DNA of 56,627 bases from Poronia punctata (taxonomy: Eukaryota; Ascomycota; Sordariomycetes; Xylariales; Xylariaceae), in contig MU401685.1 of NCBI GenBank assembly GCA_022579005.1, forward strand, positions 1 to 56,627. The letters are read 5' to 3'. Both the position numbers and the translations under genes were made by a program. How positions within the stretch are numbered: position 1 is the stretch's first letter; every line of letters begins with the position of its first letter. The notes under the pieces were generated by a model. That model worked only from the letters and a program-made list of their open reading frames with translations. It did not search any database and had not been told where the DNA came from. Positions 13,394-24,500 of this stretch are shown piece after piece.

Positions 13394-15435
13394 ATGTATC
13401 GACTCGCCTACTTGATATGTTCCATCCTAACCTATGCCGGCCCCGTATTAACGGCCACGGTCACTTATAACTGGGAAGCAACTTGGGTATGGGCTTCACC
13501 GGACGGCCACGGGAGACCGGTCATCGGGATCAATGGTTCATGGCCATGTCCACCTATCATGGCCTTCGTTGGCGATACAATTGTGATAAACCTACTGAAT
13601 AAGCTAGGCAATGAGACGACCGGTGTTCATTTCCACGGAGTCAACCAGGTCAACTCGAACTTTATGGATGGTGCTGTCGGCACCATACAATGTCCTTTAC
13701 CCCCTGGGAAGACCATGACCTATAGTTTTATGGTATGTCGGCAGACTGGTATTCTGCTCCGGAGTTAACTTGGAGAGGGAAGACATGCTTACCGTCGTCG
13801 TCTTGGCTAGGCAGATCAATCCGGTACCTACTGGTGTACGACTCCTCCCTCTACAAACCACCAATCCCACATAGAACCCCCCCACTGACGCTTGAAAAGA
13901 CCATTCACATAACATGGGCCAATATCCGGATGGCTTCCGAGGACCCATGATCATACACGACCCGGAAGATCCGTACTTGGACGAATACGACGATGACCAG
14001 ATCTTCACTATCTCTGATTGGTATGGAAACTGATGAACTCCTCCTTTGCCTTCCTAAGACGAGGATACCCAAAGATCAAACATTGAGTTGACACTTTCGA
14101 TGCAGGTATCACGACCAATCTCCCACGCTTGTCGAGAAGATGATCCAACCAAACAACACGGACCATCGTCCACCACTTCCAGACAGTGTATTGATCAACG
14201 AAGGTGACCACGGACACGTAAAGGTAGAAGCTGACAGGACATACCGCATCCGCATCATCAACTTCTCTGCACTAACCGGCGCCTTCGTCATGTTCAACGC
14301 CCTTCAGATGAGGATCATCGCCGTTGACGGCACTTACACAGAAAAACAAATAGCCAACCACATCCGCGTCCTACCAGCCCAACGGTACGACGTCCTCCTA
14401 ACCATTGGCAGTAGTTCTCTGCAGAACTACCCCTTTCTCGTCGCCCTGGACACCAACCCGGACTATACGGACGTGCACGCTTCCACACCCATCAGCTACC
14501 GTAACAACCTCACAGGTCAACTAATCACCGACGCTACCGGGAACCTCAAAGGCAAGTCATCGACACAGCAGTTCTACCCGCAGGACGACTACCAACTCGT
14601 CCCTTACGACCAAAGACCAGCCTATGGTCCCGTGACTAAACACTGGGTTCTGAACTTCGACTACTGCGACGATCCCAACGGGTATCGTCGCGCATGCTTC
14701 AACGGCACGAGTTTCATCGGCCAGAAGGTCCCCACCTTGTACTCAGTCAGTTCGCTCGGCAAGAACAACACGAAACTCTCGGCCTACGGGCAAGTCGGGG
14801 CCTTTGACGTGGCCTATAACGAGGTCCTAGAAATCGTCATCAACAACCACGACGACGCCATCCATCCCTTCCACTTACACGGGCACCAATTCCAAGTCAT
14901 CGAACGACCGAAGAGTAACGCGGGGAACTGGACAGGGACGAGGACGGTACCGAAAGCTCCCATGCGCAGAGACACCGTTGCCGTAAACCCCAACTCGTAC
15001 GTCGTGCTTCGCATCCTGGCGAATAACCCCGGTGTTTTCCTCTTACATTGTCATGTGGAATGGCATGTCGAGATGGGCCTCACTGCCACTCTTATCGAAG
15101 CTCCGGAACTTCTTGTCAATTATAAGATCCCACGGGACCATGTCGATATCTGTAAGGACCAGGGGATCCCCATCTCGGGAAATGCGGCGGGGAATGAGGT
15201 CTGGGATGATATGAAGGGGTTTGTTACTGTTAATCCTACAAAGTATCTTGGGTGAGTTTTGCTTTGTTCTGTTTTGGCCTTGTTTGTTTTTTCATCTTCG
15301 TGTCTAGCTACCGACCTGAAGAAGAAGAAAGACTGAAACTAACAATTGTTTGTTTGTTATAGTGCTCTCTGGTCTAGCACCTCTTCCCCAACATCCTCTA
15401 AAACAGCGGATTATGCGATAGCGACAGTGGTCTAA
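13394..15435 (+). CDS. Secreted multicopper oxidase, Fet3/laccase-like, four introns
   Basis: Five exons: 13394-13732, 13811-13835, 13900-14020, 14106-15251 and 15363-15435, giving 567 aa. All introns are GT...AG (78, 64, 85 and 111 bp), and CTGAC or CTAAC branch sites precede introns 2 and 4 acceptors. Residues 1-21 form a signal peptide. The four copper motifs are complete: HFH (79-81), HSH (123-125, joined across intron 2), HPFHLHGH (415-422) and [12 protein letters not shown] (476-487, type-1 Cys477, Leu at the axial position). N-terminal TYNWEATW and QCPLPPG are Fet3-family features. However, the motif written SDWYHD carries Asp where, as I recall, ferroxidases have Glu, and no C-terminal membrane segment follows; the tail is short and Ser/Thr-rich. 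I infer an extracellular phenol or pigment oxidase rather than an iron-uptake ferroxidase. The start has a CAAAATG context. Confidence 0.93.
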
Positions 15436-16182
15436 TCTAACTTAGACCGTGTCATGGCATATCACTCCCTGTCATATCTGACTGATTATTCCCTGTATGC
15501 GTGTGTTTTACGTTTTCGCGGGACGGGAAGTTCCCGTGTTTTCCCACTAGAACTGCCTAAACAGTGAAAGACACTCTATTATAACTACAATTTTGTTGTT
15601 ACGTAGAGTGTAATTTACTTTTTTGCAAGCTGTTCTATCTCGCAATAATAATTGCCAATGAAGGAAAAGGGAGGGAGGGATTTATTTACTCTATATTAGT
15701 TAGAAAGGTTGACTTTAAGAAAAAGCGTCTCTTTATAGCTATAGCGCCTAGAATCTTTTATCAAAATTGGTTATTATATATATTCAGGGGCTGGTTAGCG
15801 AAATAGAGAAATATTCAGATTGGGAACCAAAACAACTTCGATTCTTTTTTTTTTTTTTTTCAATTCGAGCTTTCCCTTCGTCATGTTTCTAGTGATGGGA
15901 TTTCGTCTTCTAACTATACGTTCTTACGTGTGGACAAGATGTGAGTGTGTGGCGTTTCTCGCTGGTTACCCTGCCAACGAGGTAAAAGTCAACAGTTTGA
16001 TCAACTCCATGATTAATTCTGTTTGTTATTTTGTGATCTAGGAAGTATAGACTGTTTTATCGCCTAATAGAGTAATTTGTAAACATTTTCACTTTCTCAA
16101 CCCTTTGTCAATATTCACATTCGAATGGGGGAGTAAGAATAGCGTTCTGTATGAACCTCTTCTTGTTATTGTTTCTTTACAG

Positions 16183-16286
16183 CTATATTTTCAACTGTGT
16201 CTAAGTCACTGTATTTTCAACCATGTCTAAGCTACTGTATTTTTAACCGTGTCCAGGTTACTATATTTTCAAGAGTGTCTGAAACT
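16183..16286 (+). repeat. Imperfect 26-bp tandem repeat, four copies
   Basis: Four consecutive units of the form CTrTATTTTyAACCrTGTC followed by 7-8 variable bases occur at about 16183, 16209, 16235 and 16261, degrading at the right end. Not in a gene. Confidence 0.75.
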
Positions 16287-17828
16287 GGGACATTGTTCTA
16301 TATAGACCCGGCTGGTGGTGATATTAGCTCGAGATTACCCCCGCCGGCTGCCGACAGAAAGCAATTTGTTGAAACCCTCATGCCCCTCCCCCCCTTATCT
16401 CTTTCCGTCACATCCTATTTTGCCAAGCTCCTTCTCCCGTCTCGTATTCGGAATGGACCCTGGCCGAGAAAAGGGTTCTTATCAAAATGGGATAGGATGT
16501 AGTCTGCCTCCCATTGGTCAGGCCTTTGTAACTTAGTTGGGTACACGTTGAGTTGAAACTTGAGTCCTGAGGGCGTTTCGCCTGGGATTGTGACCCTTAT
16601 TTCTGGCCGGCAGTTAGTAAGTATGTAAGTACAAGTTGGTAGCAGGTATAGCGGTATGAATTGTTGGAGTATATGTGTTAGAGTGTAAATGTCAAATTCC
16701 TAGAAATTCAATGAGCTTTGACGGTTGCCTACATTTATATAGAAAATGTAACGTCGGTAACCATCCGATTATCCTCGACAGCATATGATGTAAGGCGTCT
16801 GTCAACCGGAGGCTTTCAATGTGGTCAAGTAGCTGATACTGTATAGCACCTCAAGGTATCCCCTAATATTATGAGGCTAGAGGGTTTACCTATCGACGTC
16901 GGGGGGCCGAAGCACCATGGAAATTGGGGCTGCATGTATCATAATGATGTAAAAATAACATATAACGAGCCATGTTCGTCAATGTGAGGCCAAGAGAAAT
17001 ACAGGGGCATACTATGTTGAGTCTTTTCATATGTTAGTAGATCTCATGTGAATCCATGTGATGTCATGTGATTATTTCAGGACTCACGGGTGGAATAGAC
17101 ATCATACATGCAAAGCCCCAACCGTCAAAAGCCACACGACACGGGATGAGACGTCTTTCAGGAAATTTCCCACTGCAACGTTACAGGAATCCAATCTTTA
17201 CGAAATACAAGACTCATCACTTCCATATCATGTCGGATGTGGAAATCACTTTGTATGACGCCGGGTATCAGCATATCAGCTGTGGTACGAAGACGGGATG
17301 TGCGGGATTGTCCTATGCTTTTTGGGACAGGGGAAATTGTAGTCGACCTATTGAAGGATAGCCTCCTTAGTTTCGCAGAAGACTACACGCACAGGCAAGA
17401 ATGTGCGCGGTAGGAGTTGGCAGTAATAAGGGGGCAAGAGAAAGTAAGTAGGAGTGAGTGTAGGCAAAATTTGCTTGTCAACGAAGCTAGGTCTACAATC
17501 GTCGTCCAACCTGGGTCCAGTTCTGTTCACAACAGTAGTCAGTTATGCTATCCATGTTAGGCCTACTCGAAAAGACTGCTCAGGTGGTAAGATATGTGTA
17601 ACCCAAAGAGGCAAAAGTCCAAGGAAAAACTCGAAAGGAGACCCGATGGAAAAGTGGAAAGAGCCGACGCCTATTGTTTATTCCGCTGTGATACTGAACC
17701 GGACGTCCGATCAAGGGATGCTGGAGAGTAGAAGCCTCCTGCTGACAGTCTAGATCAGCAGTTCCCGGTGTTTGTAAGGGCTAGAGGTTAGAGTCCTCCA
17801 CATATGTAGACAAACAAAATACTTATCT

Positions 17829-17863
17829 GGGGGGGGGGGGGGGGGCCGGGCGGCGGGGGGGGG

Positions 17864-17896
<33 letters not shown>

Positions 17897-17931
17897 CGGG
17901 GCGGGGGGGGGGGGGGGGGGGGGGGCGGCGC
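17829..17931. other. G-homopolymer-like tract next to an assembly gap
   Basis: About 100 bases of almost pure G with a few C interruptions. It ends directly at a run of N. Such a tract is either a real poly-G/G-quadruplex tract or, more likely in part, a sequencing artefact at a contig end. Confidence 0.85.
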
Positions 17932-17941
17932 NNNNNNNNNN
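17932..17941. other. Assembly gap (10 N)
   Basis: Ten N separate the poly-G tract from a T-run (17942-17949); a C-run follows at 17979-17996. The true distance across the gap is unknown, so spacing between the oxidase and the PKS gene is uncertain and sequence may be missing. Confidence 0.98.
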
Positions 17942-20040
17942 TTTTTTTTCATCCCCATTTAATTCATTACTTATCAAACCCCCCCCCCCCCCCCCCTTGG
18001 ACCTGGAAACAAGATGAGACGAAGATGGGAATGCACGTCAAAACGATGATGGCGCCTCAGCAGACAACGCCAGCGTATAAGATGTGGAGTTCCGCCACCT
18101 ATGGGACGCCAATAGAGGCATGAGGCTGAATAGACCTAGACCTAGGTAAACCCGACCCAAGATTACTGGACCCGGGCCTATCAGCACCCATTTTGAATGG
18201 TTGCAAAGTCGGCAACTTCGTCACTTTTACACGAATTCAACCGGTTTTGGGTGATGCATTACCAGACCTACAGTTGCAGGATAGTCGAGAGGTCCGAGGA
18301 CATTAAAGACGGTTTGCAGACAAGAGGTGATGAGACGTTGTAGAAAGGGGCCAGTAGAGTAACATGGTCGGTAAACATTGACGTGCGTACAAGTGGAGTT
18401 GACCAAGGCCGTAGAATAAATACTTACTTTTACTTCACCTTGATACCTGTTGCCTATATAGCCGTTAATGGCTTGTGGTTGAAATCTGGTGTTTTTTTTT
18501 TGGATTTATAAAGGATTTGCTCCAGATAAAATGTGAAGATTCTAGCGGGCTTCCTCAATTTCCATAGTGGTTGATAGGCTGCACGACGGCTGCTGCCAGC
18601 TGTGAGCAGCATGTGAAACAAGGACTAGGTAACCCCCGGATTTGGTTAGTCCTTATCAGTTAGTGATATTAAAATTGTACCCTTGCTTTTATATGTACAG
18701 AGTTGATGTGTTTATTCCAACTTCTTACCTTGCATGCATAACGCATCCATACTTTCAGTATGTAGTAGTATATCGATGTACGTACATGTACATATGGATA
18801 TACCATGTAAAAGGTATGATGACCCTTACACTTCCCGTAAATATACCCAACTCTATGCAGAAAAATAATGTTAATCAAAACCATTGCATTTCGAGTACGG
18901 CGTAATGACTAAATCAGCAAGGGGTGCATTACAAAATCTAACTAACTTATATAGGTATATCCGTGATTTAAAGTCAGACAGCAAGATAGCCCTATACCTA
19001 CTTTATAGCTCAAGCTTTCTTATTTCAAATGTAAATCTTTGCTTTTCTAACGTTATGCTGAGGTAAAAAGAAGAATATCAAAGTAACTGGAATACCGGTA
19101 GTCACCTCTGTCTAATTCTTCCTCGTCTCCTCCTGCCAAGGTGGTATACGTCTATATCTATCTTACCGAGCCTAGGCAAGAGGCATGGGTACTGTACATG
19201 ATGGTCACACCTGCAAGGGACCTATTCACCTGGGTGTTCACCAAGACGAGGACGCAAAATGATATATCGATTAGTTGAGTAGGTATTGTGGGAGCTGTAT
19301 CTGATTTCATCGACCCACTTTGTATCAGCCCTAGCGTGCCTGGGACGCGAGAAGAGTTCACTAGGGAAGCTACGAGTATCATTTGGCGACCGCAACATCA
19401 TGCCGTTGCCATGGTCATCGAACTGACCTGCTACCTACCTACCTGGCATGACATGCGCACCTTCTTCATTCTCACTACTAGGTACGCGAATTACTGGGCA
19501 TTGACCTCGATCTGTTAGGTCATGCTCGTCCCGCTTATCGGTCATGAAATGTGCATGGAGTCCACGATGTTACGATGCTCGCAGCCACCCTGCTTATTCA
19601 TACAGGGTTGCACCGTGGACGCTGTTCTACCATCAACAATTATGGCGTCAGTCAATGCGAGGAGGCCGACAAGCCACACCCTTTCCTGTGCATATCATCT
19701 TGTCCACGTCCCACCGAAACAGTACCGAGACACATCATCTCCTGCTTCCCACAAATGTGTATGTGTAATTAGCATTGCTCACCATTAGGTCAGGCCAGAG
19801 CGCTCGTTTTTGACGTACCTGCAATGCTCATTTTTTTCAATTTACGCATATCTTCCCGCAACTCGACCCTATTCTGTCCATGTTAGACAAGTCTGCCCTA
19901 CCACACACTGATTTCCCCCTGGACCGTCGGCGGTCAAGTCCATCACTTCGGCCTAGCTAAGTACACACACACCACACATATGGACACCTGAAATGGAAAC
20001 AGCCCTTGCGCGTATATCTCACATTGTGAACCTCACATAT

Positions 20041-20190
20041 GTATCAGTCTCTGCATATCTGCTGGTATCAATCTCTGCATATCTGCTGGTATCAATCTCT
20101 GCATATCTGCTGGTATCAATCTCTGCATATCTGCTCTTATCAATCTCTGCATATCTGCTCTTATCAATCTCTGCATATCTGCTGTTATCA
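20041..20190 (+). repeat. 24-bp minisatellite, six copies
   Basis: Six head-to-tail units of TCTCTGCATATCTGCT followed by a variable dinucleotide and TATCAA. Variation is confined to GG, CT or GT before TATCA, so the array is recent or homogenised. The 24-bp period keeps reading frame (ISAYLLVS on +, RYAEIDTS on -), but neither frame has further coding evidence. Confidence 0.9.
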
Positions 20191-21441
20191 GTCCGGAGCT
20201 CTCCTCTCCCTAACGTTAGGTTTCTACATGCTACCAGCACGGCTTCTTTTCCCGGTCCTCAGGTCCTTTCTTCATGTGTGAATTCTCATCGAGTTACTTG
20301 GTACCTAGCACAAGCTTGCGCCACGGTGCCATGTCTCCGTGTCTCAGACGGGGGTTATCCAAACCTTGTGAGGGATATGTACCTATTTTTGGTTATCCAT
20401 ATACAATGCGTAACAACCGAAGTCTTATTTGCAATTGCACTACGTTATTTCCTGCACAACAATATTTCCGCCGGAACTAACACTTCCCAGCCGCATTTCA
20501 TGGACTAGTTACATGGCGGCGTCCAGTACAGGGAGAGCTAATAGCCAGGATCAAGGCCAAGAGACATCACGTCACGGCTCGACGTCCGCCTTCTTCCTAG
20601 TGAGACACAAAGGCACAAATATTCCATTGTAATGGCAGTCTAAAGAGACCCGGTTCAATATATGGCATCCCTATCTGAGGATAGTACAGCCTCAAGGTTG
20701 CGCCATGGACTCTTCGCTGATGCGGGTAAACCCCTACGCCCACATTCACAGAATCTGATAGGGTGGCCGAGTACGGGATCTGCCTGGGCTTTGGGGTTCC
20801 CACCATAACATGCTCTCGAGGGTCATACTTTCGATTGATCGGGGCTCCGAACCGTCGTACTGGAACGGGCATCGAAGTGCTTGCATGGATGATACCTGGT
20901 ACCTTGGAAGGTACTTGGCTTCCGAGTAGACTCGGCTACAACCTCCCTTCGTAGTAGTCGGTTGAAAAAGGCGTGATAACCCATTTTCTATACTAATGCT
21001 GGGGAAATTATGAAGGAGGCATATGTACTTTTCAGGTATGTATGAGTTAGACCCTGTTCTGTCTATGCCCTACTCCCACCCCCACCCCCTTGCCGTCTAC
21101 ATTCTGGACGTGAAATACCTAGCCAAGCGTAATCGGAATCTTTCATTCCCAGTGCCTATTCTTGGCCTTCGCCACAGAGATGACTTCACGCTTCGCCTGC
21201 CTACAATGACCTCGGTTCCTTGTTAGATCAGATCGGAGGCGGCAAATACTGGCATCATTCCAAGTCTGTACTTTGAGTACGCATGGAGTGATCCCTTCGG
21301 CCCCTCTCCGCCTTCTAGAATCATAGTCACCGATTAGTCACAAAGCTTTACTAGCCAATCTGAATTCTGACCCTGTCGCCCGCATGAAACCATTGGCGGG
21401 CGATATTGACACAGAGGAAAACCGGCGACAAGGTCTATACA

Positions 21442-21449
21442 TATATAAG
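21442..21449 (+). promoter_or_regulatory. TATA box of the PKS gene
   Basis: TATATAAG lies 113 bp upstream of the preferred PKS start (21555) and 71 bp upstream of an in-frame ATG at 21513. Transcription would be expected to begin about 30 bp or more downstream, which would place the ATG at 21459 upstream of the mRNA start. Confidence 0.5.
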
Positions 21450-21458
21450 TAAACAACC

Positions 21459-21506
21459 ATGGCCACCCCTTATCTCGATACAGAATACCATACCAAGTGT
21501 CGATGA
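21459..21506 (+). other. Possible 15-codon upstream ORF before the PKS
   Basis: An ATG in very good context (AACCATGG) opens a 15-codon frame ending at TGA (21504-21506), in the same frame as the PKS start. It lies only 10 bp after the TATA box, so it may not be transcribed. If it is, it would act as a uORF that dampens PKS translation. Confidence 0.3.
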
Positions 21507-21554
21507 AGCTTTATGTGTTGCCACGAAGACTCAAACGAAGTCCTCGACAAAGTT

Positions 21555-24500
21555 ATGGAGCAACAAATGGCCTTTCTCCTGTTTGGAGATCAATCGACGG
21601 TCACGCACGAATTCATAGCAGAGCTTTACAGGATCGGCGACCCTAGTCCCTTATCCAGGGAGTTTCTCAACTTGACGACCAACGCTTTGAGAAGAGAGGT
21701 GGACAAGCTACCTCGGATGCAAAGACAGGCGATCCCCGAGTTCCGAACACTGCAGCAGTTGAACGAGAAATACCGCGCACAAAAGATTAAATATCCCGGT
21801 ATCGATAGTGCACTGCTGTGTACAGCGCAGTTAGCCCACTATATAGAGTGAGCCTAGGAGTGCCGAGCACATTCCAGAGAATAGGGGGCATTCTGCTGAC
21901 GCGTAAGGCAGCCGTGCCGAAAAGGAATACGAAGATGCGACGACTCAGCAGAACACGAAGCTTTCAGGCCTCTGCACCGGACTTTTTGCAGCCACCGCTA
22001 TCGCATCGAGCCCGTCCCTCTCCTGTCTGCTGCCCATAGCATCCTTGGCAGTTTTGATGGCCTTTCGCACCGGATCGTATGTCGCTTCCATCGCTTCGAG
22101 GATATACCCGCCGTATGGAGAGTCGCAGAGCTGGACATATGTCCTATCCGGTGTGAAGGAGGCAGATGCAGCTGTGGTTATTGAGGATTTCAACGAGTCA
22201 GAGGTATATATATATAAAGGCCTACAGTGTTGAGGAGTAAGCTAAGCGTCTGTATAGGGGGTTCCCGAGGCCGCGCAGGTTTATATCAGCGCCGCCTCTG
22301 GAAACAATGTCGCCATTTCTGGTCCGCCACCTGTGCTCAAGGCATTCTTTACTCGTCACACCTTTGCCACGGTGCCGACGGCGATACCGGTGTACGGGCC
22401 TTACCATGCGCCTCACCTGCACCGCGCGTTAGACATTGGTAGTATGTTGCGGCTTGACGATGACAACGTTGTCGAGATCTTGAAGAAATCGGCGCCTAGG
22501 TGCGGACTCATGTCTTGCGTTACCGGCCGCCCATTCGAAGAGAGCGACACACCGTCGCTACTAAAGGCCGTGGTCAACGAGATTCTAAACGAACCGCTAA
22601 ACTTTCACCAGGCGCTCCAGGGTAGCATCGACGAGGCGCGCCTGTTTAAGGGGTCTCGTGTCCTGGTTATCCCATTCGGCCCGACACAGGCTGCCAGCAC
22701 ACTCGCGAACCGGCTCCGGTCCGAGACGCAGTTGGAAGTTGTGCTTCGACCAGCACCCCGAGCTCCACGAGAGAGTCATGCGACCCATATCGGCAACCAC
22801 GGTTCCTCGGGGAAGACCAAGTTGGCCATCGTCGGAATGGCCGGACGCTTTCCCGACTCGAAGAGCGTGGAAGAATTCTGGGAACTACTGAAGAACGGCG
22901 TCGACGCCCACCGTGAAATCCCCAGCGATAGATTCCCAGTCGACAGCCACGTGGATGTGACGGGCAAGCGTATCAACACGAGCCATACGCCAAATGGTAA
23001 CTGGATCAAAAATCCGGGAGAATTCGACCCGCGGTTTTTCAACATGTCGCCGCGCGAGGCCTTCCAGACGGATCCGATGCAGCGCATGGGGTTGATGACG
23101 GCATACGAAGCGCTCGAACAGGCGGGCTATGTCCCGAACAGGACGCCGTCGACGAGACTCGACCGCATAGGCACCTTTTATGGCCAGACGTCTGACGACT
23201 GGCGCGAGATAAACGCGGCTCAGGAGGTCGACACGTACTTCATCACCGGCGGCGTGCGCGCATTCGGACCTGGTAGGATCAACTACTACTTTGGCTTCAG
23301 CGGGCCCAGCCTCAGCATAGACACGGCCTGTTCCTCGAGCGCTGCGGCGTTGCAGGTCGCTTGCTCATCCCTATACGCGAAAGAGTGTGACACTGCCATC
23401 GTCGGTGGTCTGTCTTGCATGACAAACTCGGACATTTTTGCCGGGCTCAGTCGCGGACAATTCCTGTCGAGGGACAACAACTGCAATACGTTTGACAACG
23501 ATGCGGACGGCTACTGCAGAGCCGATGCATGTGCTTCCGTGGTGGTCAAGCGGCTCGAAGACGCCGTAGCCGACAAGGACAACGTCTTAGCCGTCATACT
23601 AGGTACGCAGACCAACCACTCAGCCGACGCCATTTCAATCACACACCCACACGGCCCCACGCAGTCCAGGCTGTCGGCTTCGATCTTGGACGAGGCCGGG
23701 GTAGACCCGCATGACGTGGACTATGTGGAGATGCACGGCACCGGCACGCAGGCGGGTGACGGGACGGAAATGGTGTCGGTAACGAGTGTCTTTGCTCCTG
23801 CGGAGAGACATCGTCCGGCAGACCGCCCTCTCTTTCTCGGATCGGTCAAGGCCAACGTGGGCCACGGCGAGGCTGCGTCTGGCGTTACTGCTCTGATCAA
23901 GGTCCTGACCATGCTCAAGAAAAACAGCATTCCGCCGCATATCGGCATCAAGAAGGAGATCAACAAGACCTTTCCCAAGGATCTTGGCGCGCGAGGGGTC
24001 AATATTGCCTTCCACATGACGCCCTTTAGCCGAAGGGATGGGAAGCCACGTCGGGTTTTCATCAATAACTTTAGTGCCGCGGGTGGCAACACCGGCCTGC
24101 TGCTCGAAGACGGCCCTCGCTACAAGAACGCCGCGGTAGACCCTCGGTCCTATCATGTCATCACAGTGACGGCCAAGTCCAAGTCTGCCATGATTCGCAA
24201 TGCAGAGACTCTGGTCTGGTGGATGAAGGAAAACCCGTCGACATCGGTGTCACACGTTGCCTATACGACGACGGCTCGCAGAATCCAGCACTATTGGCGC
24301 ATGAACGTGGTCGCCTCGAGCATCGTCGAAGCGCAAGAGGCGATCAAGGAACGTCTCAAATCCAACTTCGTGCCTGTCTCTCCGGAACAGCCCAAGGTAG
24401 CATTCATCTTCACCGGCCAAGGCTCTCACTATGCCTCGCTGGGCAGAGAGCTCTATAACCACTATGAGCTTTTCCATCACGATATTGACGAGTACAACAG

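Larger units (their letters stand above)
15436..21441. other. Spacer between oxidase and PKS genes
   Basis: About 6 kb of balanced composition without a recognisable gene. Short ORFs (up to 171 codons at 19993-20508) are explained by a minisatellite or show no domain. It contains imperfect 26-bp repeats (16183-16286), a G-rich tract with an assembly gap (17829-17941), a C-run (17979-17996) and 24-bp repeats (20041-20190). The PKS promoter lies at its right end. Confidence 0.5.

Noticed and set aside
19993..20508. 171-codon ORF with ISAYLLVS repeats
   Set aside because: The repeat is a 24-bp minisatellite that is open on both strands; the remaining part has no domain.
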